Assembly: GCA_903882935.1 (NCBI GenBank)
Contig: CAIRZB010000098.1
Span: 1-64,000 of the forward strand
Length of the DNA: 64,000 nucleotides
DNA from: an uncultured Parafilimonas sp.
Lineage (GTDB): Bacteria > Bacteroidota > Bacteroidia > Chitinophagales > Chitinophagaceae
Direction: 5' to 3'
In this document: piece after piece, positions 17,843 to 26,549 of the stretch
How positions within the stretch are numbered: position 1 is the first letter of the stretch
How the letters are laid out: each line of letters opens with the position of its first letter
Program-made: the position numbers and the translations under genes
The notes under the pieces: generated by a model
Database searches by the model: none
Told to the model about the DNA's origin: nothing
The model's input: only the letters and a program-made list of their open reading frames with translations

Positions 17843-17877
17843 CCCCCTTTAGGGGGCGGCGAGGGTGTAGGAGGGGG
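17843..17877. repeat. CCCCCTTTAGGGGG palindromic element supplying a stop codon
   Basis: CCCCCTTTAGGGGG (17843-17856) is followed by CGGCGAGGGTGTAGGAGGGGG. Read on the minus strand it encodes the last residues (PSYTLAAP) and the TAA stop of the LuxE-like gene, so the element has replaced the end of that gene. Confidence 0.7.
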
Positions 17878-18856
17878 TTTCATACATTAACCCGCAGCCC
17901 CTAATATCGCTGTTATCCATCCTACCATATACCTCAAAACTGCCGTCTACAGCAATAACGCCCACATCGTCAACGGCTATAAAACTACAGCTATATACAT
18001 TGGCCAAGTCAATAATGTTCAGCACGCCTTTACCGGCAGCCTTTACCGCTAGGGGGTCTTCTTCGTCCCTCACCAGCACCTTCATCCAAGGGGGGCAAAC
18101 AAACCGCCCATCCCCTTTTGAGTAGGCCTGGCTAAGCAGTTCTGTCATCCCATATTCTGAATGTATTTTGGGTACACCAAAGGCCTGTACCAATTCAGCC
18201 TGCACTTCCTGCCTGGTCATTTCACGCCTGCGCCCTTTCATACCCCCGGTTTCCATAATAACGGTATTGCGCAATGCCATAGGGTATTTGGCTGCAAAAT
18301 CAAGCAACGCGTAGGTAACGCCAATCAATATGGTGGGTTGCGCCGCAGTTTCAAGCCCGGCAAGTGTTTTGGCAAGGCCTTCCTCATCGTACAAGTAAAA
18401 GCCATTTTTCGGATGGCCTGACATTTTTACCAACTCATCTACCATCATTACTAACGAAGACCCCTCCCTTTCCAAATAGGAAGGCAACAAACCCAGTATA
18501 CACCAGTTAGTAACTGGCCCGTAAAATAACTCGAAGGCTTGGGCAAAGCTCTGCCTGTACAATGCAACATCTTTTACCAAATGCCGGCTGCTAACCGTTT
18601 GGGTGGTGCCACTGCTGGTAAAAACAGCTTCTGGTTCAAAGCTGCCGCAAACAACCTCGTGTGTTTTAAAAAGTGAGACAGGCAAAAATGGGATTGACTC
18701 AACCGATTTTATTTTTGCGGCATCAATTTTTAACATACTGCACCAATGCCTGTAAACGTTATTATGCCGGTACTGAAATTGAAAAAGTGCCAAAGCCTTT
18801 TCCTCAAAAGCAACGTCATCAGCGAAAATATTGTTAACATACACCGTTCCGGCCAT
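17849..18856 (-). CDS. LuxE-like acyl-protein synthetase / acyl-activating enzyme
   Basis: 335 residues of the LuxE/PaaK-related adenylating fold, which activates an acyl group as acyl-AMP. Seen: FTSSGTTQTVSSRH (phosphate-binding loop, about 80-93), GLLPSYLEREGSSLVMMVDEL, GGMKGRRREMTRQE, and HSEYGMTELLSQAY (adenylate site). No LuxC reductase or LuxD transferase is nearby, so bioluminescence is not implied. Related stand-alone proteins in Bacteroidota are thought to activate unknown acyl groups. The C-terminus and stop lie in a palindromic repeat. Confidence 0.75.
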   Translation of the reverse strand: MAGTVYVNNIFADDVAFEEKALALFQFQYRHNNVYRHWCSMLKIDAAKIKSVESIPFLPVSLFKTHEVVCGSFEPEAVFTSSGTTQTVSSRHLVKDVALYRQSFAQAFELFYGPVTNWCILGLLPSYLEREGSSLVMMVDELVKMSGHPKNGFYLYDEEGLAKTLAGLETAAQPTILIGVTYALLDFAAKYPMALRNTVIMETGGMKGRRREMTRQEVQAELVQAFGVPKIHSEYGMTELLSQAYSKGDGRFVCPPWMKVLVRDEEDPLAVKAAGKGVLNIIDLANVYSCSFIAVDDVGVIAVDGSFEVYGRMDNSDIRGCGLMYETPSYTLAAP

Positions 18857-18901
18857 CGGGTGATGATTTGTTTTGTTTACATTTGAAAAAGAAATACAAA
18901 G

Positions 18902-19381
18902 ATGAAAGCAAAGTTATTGATAGCAGCGTTAATTATGGTGATTACCTTAAACAACTGCACGAAGAGCGGATTTACGACGGCACCCCAGCTAACTTTTAAA
19001 GATGTGAACGCCACCACCTTTTCGCAAGGCGACGTGATGACTTTTGCCCTTGATTTTACAGACAAGGAAGGCGATGTGCAAAGCCACCTGTACGTGGAAA
19101 AAAAGACCCTAAACTGCACGACAAGCAAATATGCCAAATTAGATTCCATACCCGGCAGCGTGCCAAAAACAAGCTACACAAAGGGCGAAATTAATTTAAC
19201 CTTTGCCTATAACGCCGTTGAATACGATATTAACGGCAACCGTTTGGAAATTATGACCGGCTCCTCCTGCCAGGCAGTAAACCGGCAGAACGACACCTGT
19301 ATTTTCAGGTTTGCCCTAACTGACAAAGCAAACCACACCAGCGACACCGTTTCGTCGCCTATTATCGTGCTTAAAAACTAA
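18902..19381 (+). CDS. Hypothetical lipoprotein
   Basis: 159 residues, family not recognised. A hydrophobic signal ends in a lipobox-like ITLNNC (Cys at about 19). The rest is beta-rich (FSQGDVMTFALDFTDKEGD and FRFALTDKANHTSDTV), suggesting a small immunoglobulin-like domain at the cell surface or in the periplasm. It starts 45 bp from the divergent LuxE-like gene, and the next gene begins 3 bp after its stop, so the two are probably cotranscribed. Confidence 0.7.
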   Translation: MKAKLLIAALIMVITLNNCTKSGFTTAPQLTFKDVNATTFSQGDVMTFALDFTDKEGDVQSHLYVEKKTLNCTTSKYAKLDSIPGSVPKTSYTKGEINLTFAYNAVEYDINGNRLEIMTGSSCQAVNRQNDTCIFRFALTDKANHTSDTVSSPIIVLKN

Positions 19382-19384
19382 ATC

Positions 19385-20296
19385 TTGCTTAAGAAGGTTA
19401 TACCGGCCGTTTTTTTCGCCAATTATTTTTATGGCATTTGCGCGGTTGGCCTTTCCATAGAAGCAAGCTTGCAACAGCGGTACCCACTAAACAGCCTAGC
19501 GTGGTATGTTTTTCTTTTTTCTGCTTTAGTGGTATATTATACGTATGCCTATATCAGCGAAACATCAGTTCACTCACCCAACAAACGCACTAACTGGTAT
19601 AGCAAACACCGCAAAGCCATCAATGGTAGCATGGGTATTTTTGCAACAACAGCGTGCGTGTGTGCCGCATACATAGTGTACAAACATAGCGGCAACATTT
19701 GGCAAATGAAGGCTTGGCAATGGGCTGCTATCTGCGTTTTTCCGGCAGTGGCTATGCTGTATTATGGCTTACCTTATAAGCATTTAGCGTTGTACAACCT
19801 GCGGCGAACAGGGTGGCCAAAGCCTTTTTTAATTGGTTTTGTTTGGGCGGGCTGTGTTACCATTTACCCCTTGGTTGTTAATCAGGTTGAAACTGGGCAA
19901 CATTACACCCTCTCCTACATGGGCCTGTTGCTGTTTACAAAAAACTTCATGTTCATTAGTGTGCTGGGCATTATGTTCGACATAAAAGACTACGCCTCAG
20001 ACTATAACCAACAGTTAAAAACCTTTGTTGTGCGGGTAGGCTTGCGCAAAACCATATTTTACATCATCATACCGCTAAGCACTCTGGGCTTCGTAAGTTT
20101 TTTGGCATTTGCCTTCAGCAACCACTTTAACACTGTGCGGGTTTGTTTTAACGCCATACCTTTTATACTGTTGTTGGTGGTGGCCTACAGTATGCACCGC
20201 CGTAAAAGCATTCTGTATTACCTAATGGTTATTGACGGCCTTATGTTAGTAAAGGCAGTTTGCGGCATTTTGGGTATGTTATTTGCCATGCCCTAA
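19385..20296 (+). CDS. UbiA-like integral membrane protein
   Basis: 303 residues with about eight membrane segments. DIKDYASDYNQQLKTFVVRV, followed by GLRKT, resembles the second Asp-rich loop of UbiA prenyltransferases (DxxDxxxD, then a basic turn). The usual first Asp-rich motif is not visible: the matching loop reads YTYAYISETS. It may be a diverged or inactive UbiA relative. Start is TTG at 19385, 3 bp after the lipoprotein stop; no better start is seen. Confidence 0.7.
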   Translation: MLKKVIPAVFFANYFYGICAVGLSIEASLQQRYPLNSLAWYVFLFSALVVYYTYAYISETSVHSPNKRTNWYSKHRKAINGSMGIFATTACVCAAYIVYKHSGNIWQMKAWQWAAICVFPAVAMLYYGLPYKHLALYNLRRTGWPKPFLIGFVWAGCVTIYPLVVNQVETGQHYTLSYMGLLLFTKNFMFISVLGIMFDIKDYASDYNQQLKTFVVRVGLRKTIFYIIIPLSTLGFVSFLAFAFSNHFNTVRVCFNAIPFILLLVVAYSMHRRKSILYYLMVIDGLMLVKAVCGILGMLFAMP

Positions 20297-20361
20297 GGAT
20301 TATTAAATTCAGTTGTGGGCACAAACAAAGGCGCCCGCATTGGATTTGGCACAAGAACTTC

Positions 20362-20385
20362 AACGGAGTGTTTAAACACTCCGTT
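20362..20385. repeat. Perfect 24-bp palindrome
   Basis: AACGGAGTGTTT followed directly by its exact reverse complement, between the UbiA-like and M42 genes. With no loop it can form a hairpin only with a tight turn. It may be a dispersed palindromic element, a protein site or a weak bidirectional terminator. The rest of the gap 20297-20589 shows nothing else. Confidence 0.6.
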
Positions 20386-20589
20386 AGGTCAATAACATTA
20401 AAAACAGCATGCCAAACCACGTTTTTACATATTGTAACCATTGGCAATTAAGTTATTTCGGCATTTAAGCACTACCCAGCATGTGTTTGAATTAAGGCAA
20501 ACATCATAATATTGCAGAATGATTTTGAGGATCCGCCTTACCTGGCCGACAGGCACTGCAGGACGGGGTTAACTATCAAACTTTATACT

Positions 20590-21708
20590 ATGGCAAAAGA
20601 GAAAAAAGCAAAGCAGAGCGACAAAACGGCTATCAGAGAAGAATCTATGGCGTTTTTAAAAGCATACATCAACAATGCATCGCCCGTGGGGTTTGAAAGC
20701 AGCGGCCAACGGCTATGGTTAGACTACTTGAAACCTTATGTGGACACTAGTTTTACCGACGCATATGGTACCGCTGTGGGTGTTATAAACCCGAACGAAC
20801 CATTTAAGGTGGTAATTGAGGCACATGCCGACGAAATAAGCTGGTTTGTAAATTATATTACTGACCAAGGTTTGATTTATTTAAAAAGAAACGGCGGGGT
20901 TGACCACCAGATAGCACCCGCCAAAAGGGTGTTGATACATGGCAAAAAGGGCGTTGTGAAAGCAGTGTTCGGCTGGCCGGCCATCCATACCCGCTTGGGC
21001 AACACAGACAATAAGGAAACACAGCCCAAGGTGGAAAACCTGTTTTTAGACTGCGGTGCCAGAAGCAAAAAAGAAATTGAGGAACTTGGCGTACATATTG
21101 GCGCAGTGGTAACCTACGAGGAAGGGTTTGAAGAGTTGGCCTATGATTACTACGTTGGCCGTGCTTTTGACAACCGTATTGGCGGCTTTATGATAGCAGA
21201 AGTTGCACGATTATTAAAGGAAAACAAAAAGAAACTGCCTTTTGCATTGTACGTGGTAAACTCGGTGCAGGAAGAAATTGGGCTACGCGGTGCTGAAATG
21301 ATTGCACGCCGCATAAAACCAGATATTGCGATTATTACAGACGTTACCCATGACACGCAAACCCCCATGATTAACAAAATGGTGGAAGGCGACGTAGCCT
21401 GTGGCAAGGGGCCATCGCTGGCATATGGGCCGGCTATACACAACAAATTGTTGCATTTGGTGGAAGAAGTGGCCGAAAAAAATAAAATAGCCGTGCAATG
21501 GCGCGCTTTGAGCCGCAGCACCGGCACCGACACCGACAGTTTTGCGTATGCCAACGATGGCTGCCCGTCGGTATTAATATCAATGCCGGTGCGTTATATG
21601 CACACCACGGTTGAAATGATACACAAAAGCGATATAGAGGCCACCATACAATTGATGTACGAAACTTTGTTGACGCTTACACCAAAAACAAATTTGAGTT
21701 ACTTGTAA
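20590..21708 (+). CDS. M42-family metallopeptidase (glutamyl/tetrahedral aminopeptidase-like)
   Basis: Cytoplasmic dimetal aminopeptidase. Start taken at ATG 20590 (372 residues), where MAKEKKAKQ leads into the peptidase; the 26 upstream codons look like spacer. Metal and catalytic residues are suggested by IEAHADEISWFV (H-x-D), GRAFDNRIGGFM, VNSVQEEIGLRGAE (catalytic/metal E-E), ITDVTHDTQTP, and STGTDTDSFAYAN with the late RYMHTTVEMIH. A strong terminator follows at 21867. Confidence 0.93.
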   Translation: MAKEKKAKQSDKTAIREESMAFLKAYINNASPVGFESSGQRLWLDYLKPYVDTSFTDAYGTAVGVINPNEPFKVVIEAHADEISWFVNYITDQGLIYLKRNGGVDHQIAPAKRVLIHGKKGVVKAVFGWPAIHTRLGNTDNKETQPKVENLFLDCGARSKKEIEELGVHIGAVVTYEEGFEELAYDYYVGRAFDNRIGGFMIAEVARLLKENKKKLPFALYVVNSVQEEIGLRGAEMIARRIKPDIAIITDVTHDTQTPMINKMVEGDVACGKGPSLAYGPAIHNKLLHLVEEVAEKNKIAVQWRALSRSTGTDTDSFAYANDGCPSVLISMPVRYMHTTVEMIHKSDIEATIQLMYETLLTLTPKTNLSYL

Positions 21709-21866
21709 ACCCAGGTTGAACCAGCTAGCATAGGGCGGATTTTATGACGCTGATGCAATGCCATTCACTAAATCCAATATACTCGGTTTTGGAGACGCAA
21801 CTGAAGGCAACGATGCTGGGATTTGCGGCTTCACAAATCATCTAAATTGATGACCTTGAACGTTAC

Positions 21867-21910
21867 GGGGAAATATGCATGGTACAATCCATGGCATATT
21901 TCCCCTTTTT
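21867..21910 (+). terminator. Intrinsic terminator after the M42 peptidase
   Basis: GGGGAAATATGCATGG pairs with CCATGGCATATTTCCCC (one bulged G) around a 6-base loop, followed by TTTTT. The T-run is on the plus strand only, so it ends the M42 transcript, not the convergent TonB receptor gene. Confidence 0.78.
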
Positions 21911-21950
21911 GTATTTTGACGCGCTAGCCAGTTTGCAAAGCAGTATTTAT

Positions 21951-24428
21951 TTAACGGCCGAAAGAATAACCCACATTCAACGTTACGTTGCGGGGTGCGC
22001 CTGGCCATTTATTGATGTAGTTATAGCCGCCCACCCAGTAGGTTGTATTGAAAATGTTATTTACGTTAAGTGCTATTTTCATTCGCTTGTAAGTATAGCC
22101 CGCCCCACCGTTTACCACAAAAAAACTGGGTAGCGTAAGGCCCTCGGTAAGCGTGTTTCTAACACTTTGCTGGCTATGGCCCAACGAAAGGAAGGCCCCC
22201 TTTACCATACCTTTTGCAAATGTGTACTTAACCCAGCTTGTACTGGCGTTTTTAGGCGCGTTTTCCTTTATTTTACCAATATCATCTTTTACCGGGCTGT
22301 CTAACACTTTGGCGATATTGTGCGAAAAAGATACCGAAACGCTAAGCTGCGGCAATATATTGCCATTTACCTCTGTTTCAAAACCCGTTGCCTGTTCGCG
22401 GCCGTTTTGCACGTACAGGTCGGGGTTGGCAGGGTCATTGGCGTTTACAGCCACATTTTTAAGCGTTAGCTGATAAACAGCCAAGGTGGCATATAACTTA
22501 TTTTTAAGCAGTGTGGCTTTGGCTCCTGCCTCATACACCTCACTAAATATTGGTTTAAAAGGCGCATTAAACACTTGTGACACGATGGATGCCTCAAATG
22601 GGTCGAAGCCTTTGTTATAAGTGGCATACAAGCTTAGCCCCTCAATAGGTTTATACAAAAGCCCAATTCGTGGCAACCACACATTTTCATGGCTGGTTGC
22701 TGACGTATCGGTTTCACCAGCCTTTGCGTAAAACTCCTTGCGCAAACCAAGCAACAATTGCCAGTTTTTATAATTTACCTGCTCCTGCACATAGGCACCT
22801 TGTGTTTTGTAGGCCTCTGGTGCATCGGCTGCGTCATCTGCGGCCTCCGTGTCGTAGGTACTTACCGGCCTGGCAAAGTATTGCGGGTTCTTAAGGCTAA
22901 ACGTACCCACAATGCCGCTACCATCGGGAAAATTGTCTGTCTCCCCCGTAGATTGATTTAAGGTGATATGGCTTTTTATATAGTCATACCCAACAATTAA
23001 ATGGTGCGCTAACGAACCTGTGTTAAAATTAAATGCCAAATTGTTGCTAACGGTTGTTGTTACGGTATTAAAAGTTCTGGCATTGTAGGTTAGGTAAACG
23101 CTGTCTGGCGTTATATAGTCTTCAAAACCATGCTCACTCAGTTTTTGCCAAGTAAGGTGGCTTAGCACAGCACTGTTAAATGTTATGTGGCGGTTTAATT
23201 TGTAGGCGAACGAAAGTATAGAGGTTAAATCGGTTTCCTTCAGATAATCCCCCGGCTGGGTTATGCTTAGATTGATGGGGGTGGATAAAAGGCTATTGTC
23301 ATTTAAAAACCCAGGCTGCCCCCTGTCGGCAATGGTATTGGTGTGCGAAAGGGAAAAATCCGCGTTCAACTGTACCCTCTCGTTGGGTATGTAGGAAATG
23401 GACGGTGCCAGCTGGAAGGATTTTGCAAAATACTGGTTGCGGAACGAGCCAGCGTTTTCGTACCCGGCATTAAAACGGTACAACAGTTTTTTGTCTTTGC
23501 TTATCGGCCCGGTAACATCGCCCATGGCCCGGTAAGTACCCCAACTGCCCGTGTAAAAATTTAAACCATATTGGTTGGTGGAGAGTGGCTTTTTGGTTAC
23601 CATGTTAATGGTGCCGCCCGGGTCGCCGTTGCCGTATAATACTGCGGCAGGGCCTTTTAGCACCTCAACACGCTCAATATTGGCCAAAAAGGGACTGGTT
23701 AGGGTGGTATTGTAAGCGCGCAGGCCGTTTATTAAATGTGCATTATCGGCCCTAAAGCCCCTAATAGCATATTCGTCGTAGCCTGAATACATATTTACGC
23801 CCGCTGCATCTTCCACAGCATCCTTTAGCCGTACATCCATTTTGTCTTCTATCAACTCCTTTGTAATGGTAGAAATTGCCTGTGGTATGTCCTTCAATGC
23901 AGTTTGGGTTTTAGTACCCAAAAAACTGTAATCGCTTTTGTAGGCGTGCGCAGTGCTGCCGGTTATTTCCACACCGGGCAAAATGGCTACGCTATAATCC
24001 ATCACCACAACCCCCACATCAATGGTTCCGCCATTTGTGGCTGCCACCGATAATTTTTTGGGAGTTATCCCGCTTGACGTAATAACTAAGGTATCGCTCA
24101 ACGGGGTGGTGGCATGTATTTCAAAGTTGCCGTTACCATCAGCCATGGCTCTTGCCTTAAGCCGTTGTAATAATATTGACACATAGGCTGCCGGCTGGTT
24201 GTCAACCGCAACCACCCTGCCCCTTATTAACACAGTGCCGGCTTTTTGGGCATTAGCCTTGGCAATTGATAAAAGAACAAGAAAAACAATAGGGAGAATG
24301 CTTGTTTTTATACGCACAGCCGCAGTTTTTTTACAAATGAAAAATGACAATGCGGCAAACATATAAATATTTACCATACTGCCATATGAAGCATTTATTA
24401 ATTCACTGGTTATGGTAAAAAATTCCAA
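21951..24428 (-). CDS. TonB-dependent receptor, siderophore type, with carboxypeptidase-like N-terminal domain
   Basis: 825-residue outer-membrane transporter. The signal segment is near residues 40-61 (ending AKANAQ); starts at 24428 or at an internal Met (24377, MVNIYMF) are both possible. A carboxypeptidase-regulatory-like beta domain follows (RGRVVAVDNQPAAYVSILLQ), then the plug (DIPQAISTITKELIED, YAIRGFRADNAHLINGLR, VLKGPAAVLYGNGDPGGTIN), then the barrel, ending NVTLNVGYSFGR. The plug and barrel motifs are those of siderophore receptors; the ligand is not known. No other iron genes are adjacent. Confidence 0.95.
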   Translation of the reverse strand: MEFFTITSELINASYGSMVNIYMFAALSFFICKKTAAVRIKTSILPIVFLVLLSIAKANAQKAGTVLIRGRVVAVDNQPAAYVSILLQRLKARAMADGNGNFEIHATTPLSDTLVITSSGITPKKLSVAATNGGTIDVGVVVMDYSVAILPGVEITGSTAHAYKSDYSFLGTKTQTALKDIPQAISTITKELIEDKMDVRLKDAVEDAAGVNMYSGYDEYAIRGFRADNAHLINGLRAYNTTLTSPFLANIERVEVLKGPAAVLYGNGDPGGTINMVTKKPLSTNQYGLNFYTGSWGTYRAMGDVTGPISKDKKLLYRFNAGYENAGSFRNQYFAKSFQLAPSISYIPNERVQLNADFSLSHTNTIADRGQPGFLNDNSLLSTPINLSITQPGDYLKETDLTSILSFAYKLNRHITFNSAVLSHLTWQKLSEHGFEDYITPDSVYLTYNARTFNTVTTTVSNNLAFNFNTGSLAHHLIVGYDYIKSHITLNQSTGETDNFPDGSGIVGTFSLKNPQYFARPVSTYDTEAADDAADAPEAYKTQGAYVQEQVNYKNWQLLLGLRKEFYAKAGETDTSATSHENVWLPRIGLLYKPIEGLSLYATYNKGFDPFEASIVSQVFNAPFKPIFSEVYEAGAKATLLKNKLYATLAVYQLTLKNVAVNANDPANPDLYVQNGREQATGFETEVNGNILPQLSVSVSFSHNIAKVLDSPVKDDIGKIKENAPKNASTSWVKYTFAKGMVKGAFLSLGHSQQSVRNTLTEGLTLPSFFVVNGGAGYTYKRMKIALNVNNIFNTTYWVGGYNYINKWPGAPRNVTLNVGYSFGR

Positions 24429-24468
24429 CCATCAATGATAGTACAAAACTTGTAAGGCAAAAAAGCAC

Positions 24469-25548
24469 TTAACGGGGATAGTTAACGTCCATCAACCCAT
24501 CACAGGGGATGGTGCATTTTTTCTCACTGCTTTCCAAACCAAGCTCCACAATCCTAATGGTGTTGTAACCGTGTTCAGGCTTTTCTCTAAGTTCTGCACC
24601 TTCCCTTATGGTTTTGTACAGGTTTTCGTAGTAATAGCCATAATTGCCCTTTAGCGTGGGGTATTTCTTTTTAACTACCACACCATCTATCTCCGTATGC
24701 AATAAGCCGTATTGGCTTTCATCCTCCATCCCAAAATTTGGCACTTCTGAGGGCAGTTTACCTGCCCTCAGGTACACTTCCTGCGGGTCTTCCCCCGACT
24801 TTAAAAAGGAGCCTTTCACCCCATGTATCGCATACCTCGGGCCGGGTTCCCGCACCATCATACCCGACTTTAGTGTGACTGTCAAAAAGCCGTAGCCCAG
24901 CCGAACATCAAAATAGTCGGTTGCGCGGGCATGCGGCCTTTGCATCCTAATATCCGCTGTTATCGTTTGGGGCATACCAAAAAGGTACAATGCCTGGTCA
25001 ATCAAGTGGGCTCCCAAATCGTACCAAATACCACTGCCTGGCAATGGCTCCTCGCGCCAGGCGTTGGGCTTAGCTTCCACCCGGTAACGGTCATAGTGGG
25101 CTTCGTAATCATGCACTTCTCCCAGCAATTGCTGCCCGAGTATTTCCTTAATGGTTAAAAAATCGGTCACATACCGCCGGTTTTGGTAAACGCTCAATAT
25201 CCTGCTTTGCTGCCGGGCAATGTCAATCAAGTCTGCGGCATCCTTAGTATCAATGGTAAAAGGTTTTTCCAACACCACATGCTTGCCTGCCAACAACGCC
25301 TGCTTTGCATAGGGAAAATGCGTGTCGTTAGGCGTGGTGATCACCAACAGTTCAGCATCCCCGGCCACTAATTCGTCAAATGTGCGCACAATAGTGGCAT
25401 CAGGAAAAAGGTCCTTAGAGGCGGATGCATGCCGCTCCTGAACACTCACTACGTCGAATAAATCGGGCAATGTTTTCAAATAGGGCGCATGCATAAATTT
25501 ACCCGATACGCCAAAAGCCGCAATACCTGTTTTTATAGCCATACCCAT
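24469..25548 (-). CDS. Gfo/Idh/MocA-family oxidoreductase
   Basis: 359-residue NAD(P)-dependent dehydrogenase of sugars or related polyols. The Rossmann start is GIAAFGVSGKFMHAPYLKTL, the catalytic EKP is in HVVLEKPFTIDTKDA (about residue 95), and GIWYDLGAHLIDQALYLFG carries the second-domain D-x-x-x-H. Start at 25548 or at 25542 (MAIKTG) cannot be separated. Substrate unknown. 40 bp separate it from the TonB receptor on the same strand, so the two could be cotranscribed. Confidence 0.93.
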   Translation of the reverse strand: MGMAIKTGIAAFGVSGKFMHAPYLKTLPDLFDVVSVQERHASASKDLFPDATIVRTFDELVAGDAELLVITTPNDTHFPYAKQALLAGKHVVLEKPFTIDTKDAADLIDIARQQSRILSVYQNRRYVTDFLTIKEILGQQLLGEVHDYEAHYDRYRVEAKPNAWREEPLPGSGIWYDLGAHLIDQALYLFGMPQTITADIRMQRPHARATDYFDVRLGYGFLTVTLKSGMMVREPGPRYAIHGVKGSFLKSGEDPQEVYLRAGKLPSEVPNFGMEDESQYGLLHTEIDGVVVKKKYPTLKGNYGYYYENLYKTIREGAELREKPEHGYNTIRIVELGLESSEKKCTIPCDGLMDVNYPR

Positions 25549-25665
25549 GGGTGCTTTTTTTGCAAATGAACGCCTTTTTACACTTTTACCGCCAACGGAA
25601 AGGTAAATTATTGCACAGGGGAGCTACAATATACATAAAAAGCCCGCAAGGCAAACGACATTACT

Positions 25666-25959
25666 TTAATGGGTATATTTTTTATCCAACAACACATTGT
25701 ATTCAGGGTGCTTTTTTAAAAATGCACCCACAAACGGGCAATACACCATTACAGGCAGGCTATGGGCTTTTGCATGTTCCAACGCAAATTTGGCCAAGGC
25801 ACTGGCCACCCCTTTGCCACCCAGTTTTTCAGGCACAAAAGTGTGCATCATGGCCATATCGGTTTTGTAAAAGCGGTATTCCAAAAAAGCCAATTCCCCG
25901 TCAATCAGGGTTTCAAAACGTTGTTCTTTTTCGTTGTTGGTTATGGTATAGGTTTCCAT
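25666..25959 (-). CDS. Short GNAT acetyltransferase (NATD1/YjdJ-like)
   Basis: 97 residues with the compact acetyl-CoA site LGGKGVASALAKFALEHAKA and the ending VMVYCPFVGAFLKKHPEY that defines the NATD1/PF14542 group. The N-terminal part (ETYTITNNEKEQRFE) forms the first strands. Substrate unknown. It lies 11 bp downstream of the TMEM175-like gene on the same strand and is probably cotranscribed with it. Confidence 0.87.
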   Translation of the reverse strand: METYTITNNEKEQRFETLIDGELAFLEYRFYKTDMAMMHTFVPEKLGGKGVASALAKFALEHAKAHSLPVMVYCPFVGAFLKKHPEYNVLLDKKYTH

Positions 25960-25970
25960 GGTTAATATGT

Positions 25971-26549
25971 TTATTCTTTCAACGCCTTCTCTATATTCTT
26001 ATCGGGCACCAGCCAAATAACGCCCACTGCCAAAAAAAGCAACCCCGAAACCGTGGTGTTCACAAACGCCAAGGGAATGGCAATCATATAACATGCAGTG
26101 GAAACAAGACCTTTTACGCGTAAACCGGCAAAAGCCGCAGCCAGTTTTTCGTTCATCGGGTTGGTTTTTTGAATGGTTAATTGCAATATTGTAAATGAAA
26201 CACCGCAGGCCAGCAACAGCACCGCATACACTATTACGGTGTTTTTTGCAAAATGGGTTTCCCCCATCCAGCCAGTGGCAATAGGTAACAGCGATAGCCA
26301 AAACAGCAGGTTCATATTTGCCCAAATAATGCCCGAATTAACCGTTTTTACGGTGTGCAACAAGTGGTGGTGGTTACCCCAATAAATGCCTACAAAAACA
26401 AAGCTTAAAAAATAACTGTACAGCACCGGCAAAAGTGGCATAAGTGCGGCCCACTCCGCCTCGTGCGGCATTTTTATTTCCAATACCATTATAGTAATAA
26501 TAATGGCTATTACACCATCGCTAAATGCTTCCAACCGCGATTTGTTCAT
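25971..26549 (-). CDS. TMEM175-family (DUF1211) potassium-channel-like protein
   Basis: 192 residues. The (F)SD motif is at the very start (RLEAFSDGVIAIIITIMVLE, residues 4-23), followed by five more hydrophobic segments, the usual layout of bacterial TMEM175 K+ channels. Unlike the homologue at 15969, it has no N-terminal extension. The NATD1-like gene follows 11 bp downstream. A strong intrinsic terminator of minus-strand polarity lies about 100 bp upstream of its start. Confidence 0.87.
   Translation of the reverse strand: MNKSRLEAFSDGVIAIIITIMVLEIKMPHEAEWAALMPLLPVLYSYFLSFVFVGIYWGNHHHLLHTVKTVNSGIIWANMNLLFWLSLLPIATGWMGETHFAKNTVIVYAVLLLACGVSFTILQLTIQKTNPMNEKLAAAFAGLRVKGLVSTACYMIAIPLAFVNTTVSGLLFLAVGVIWLVPDKNIEKALKE

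Noticed and set aside
17849-18856. Bioluminescence (lux) operon
   Set aside because: Only a LuxE-like gene is present; luxA, B, C and D are absent.
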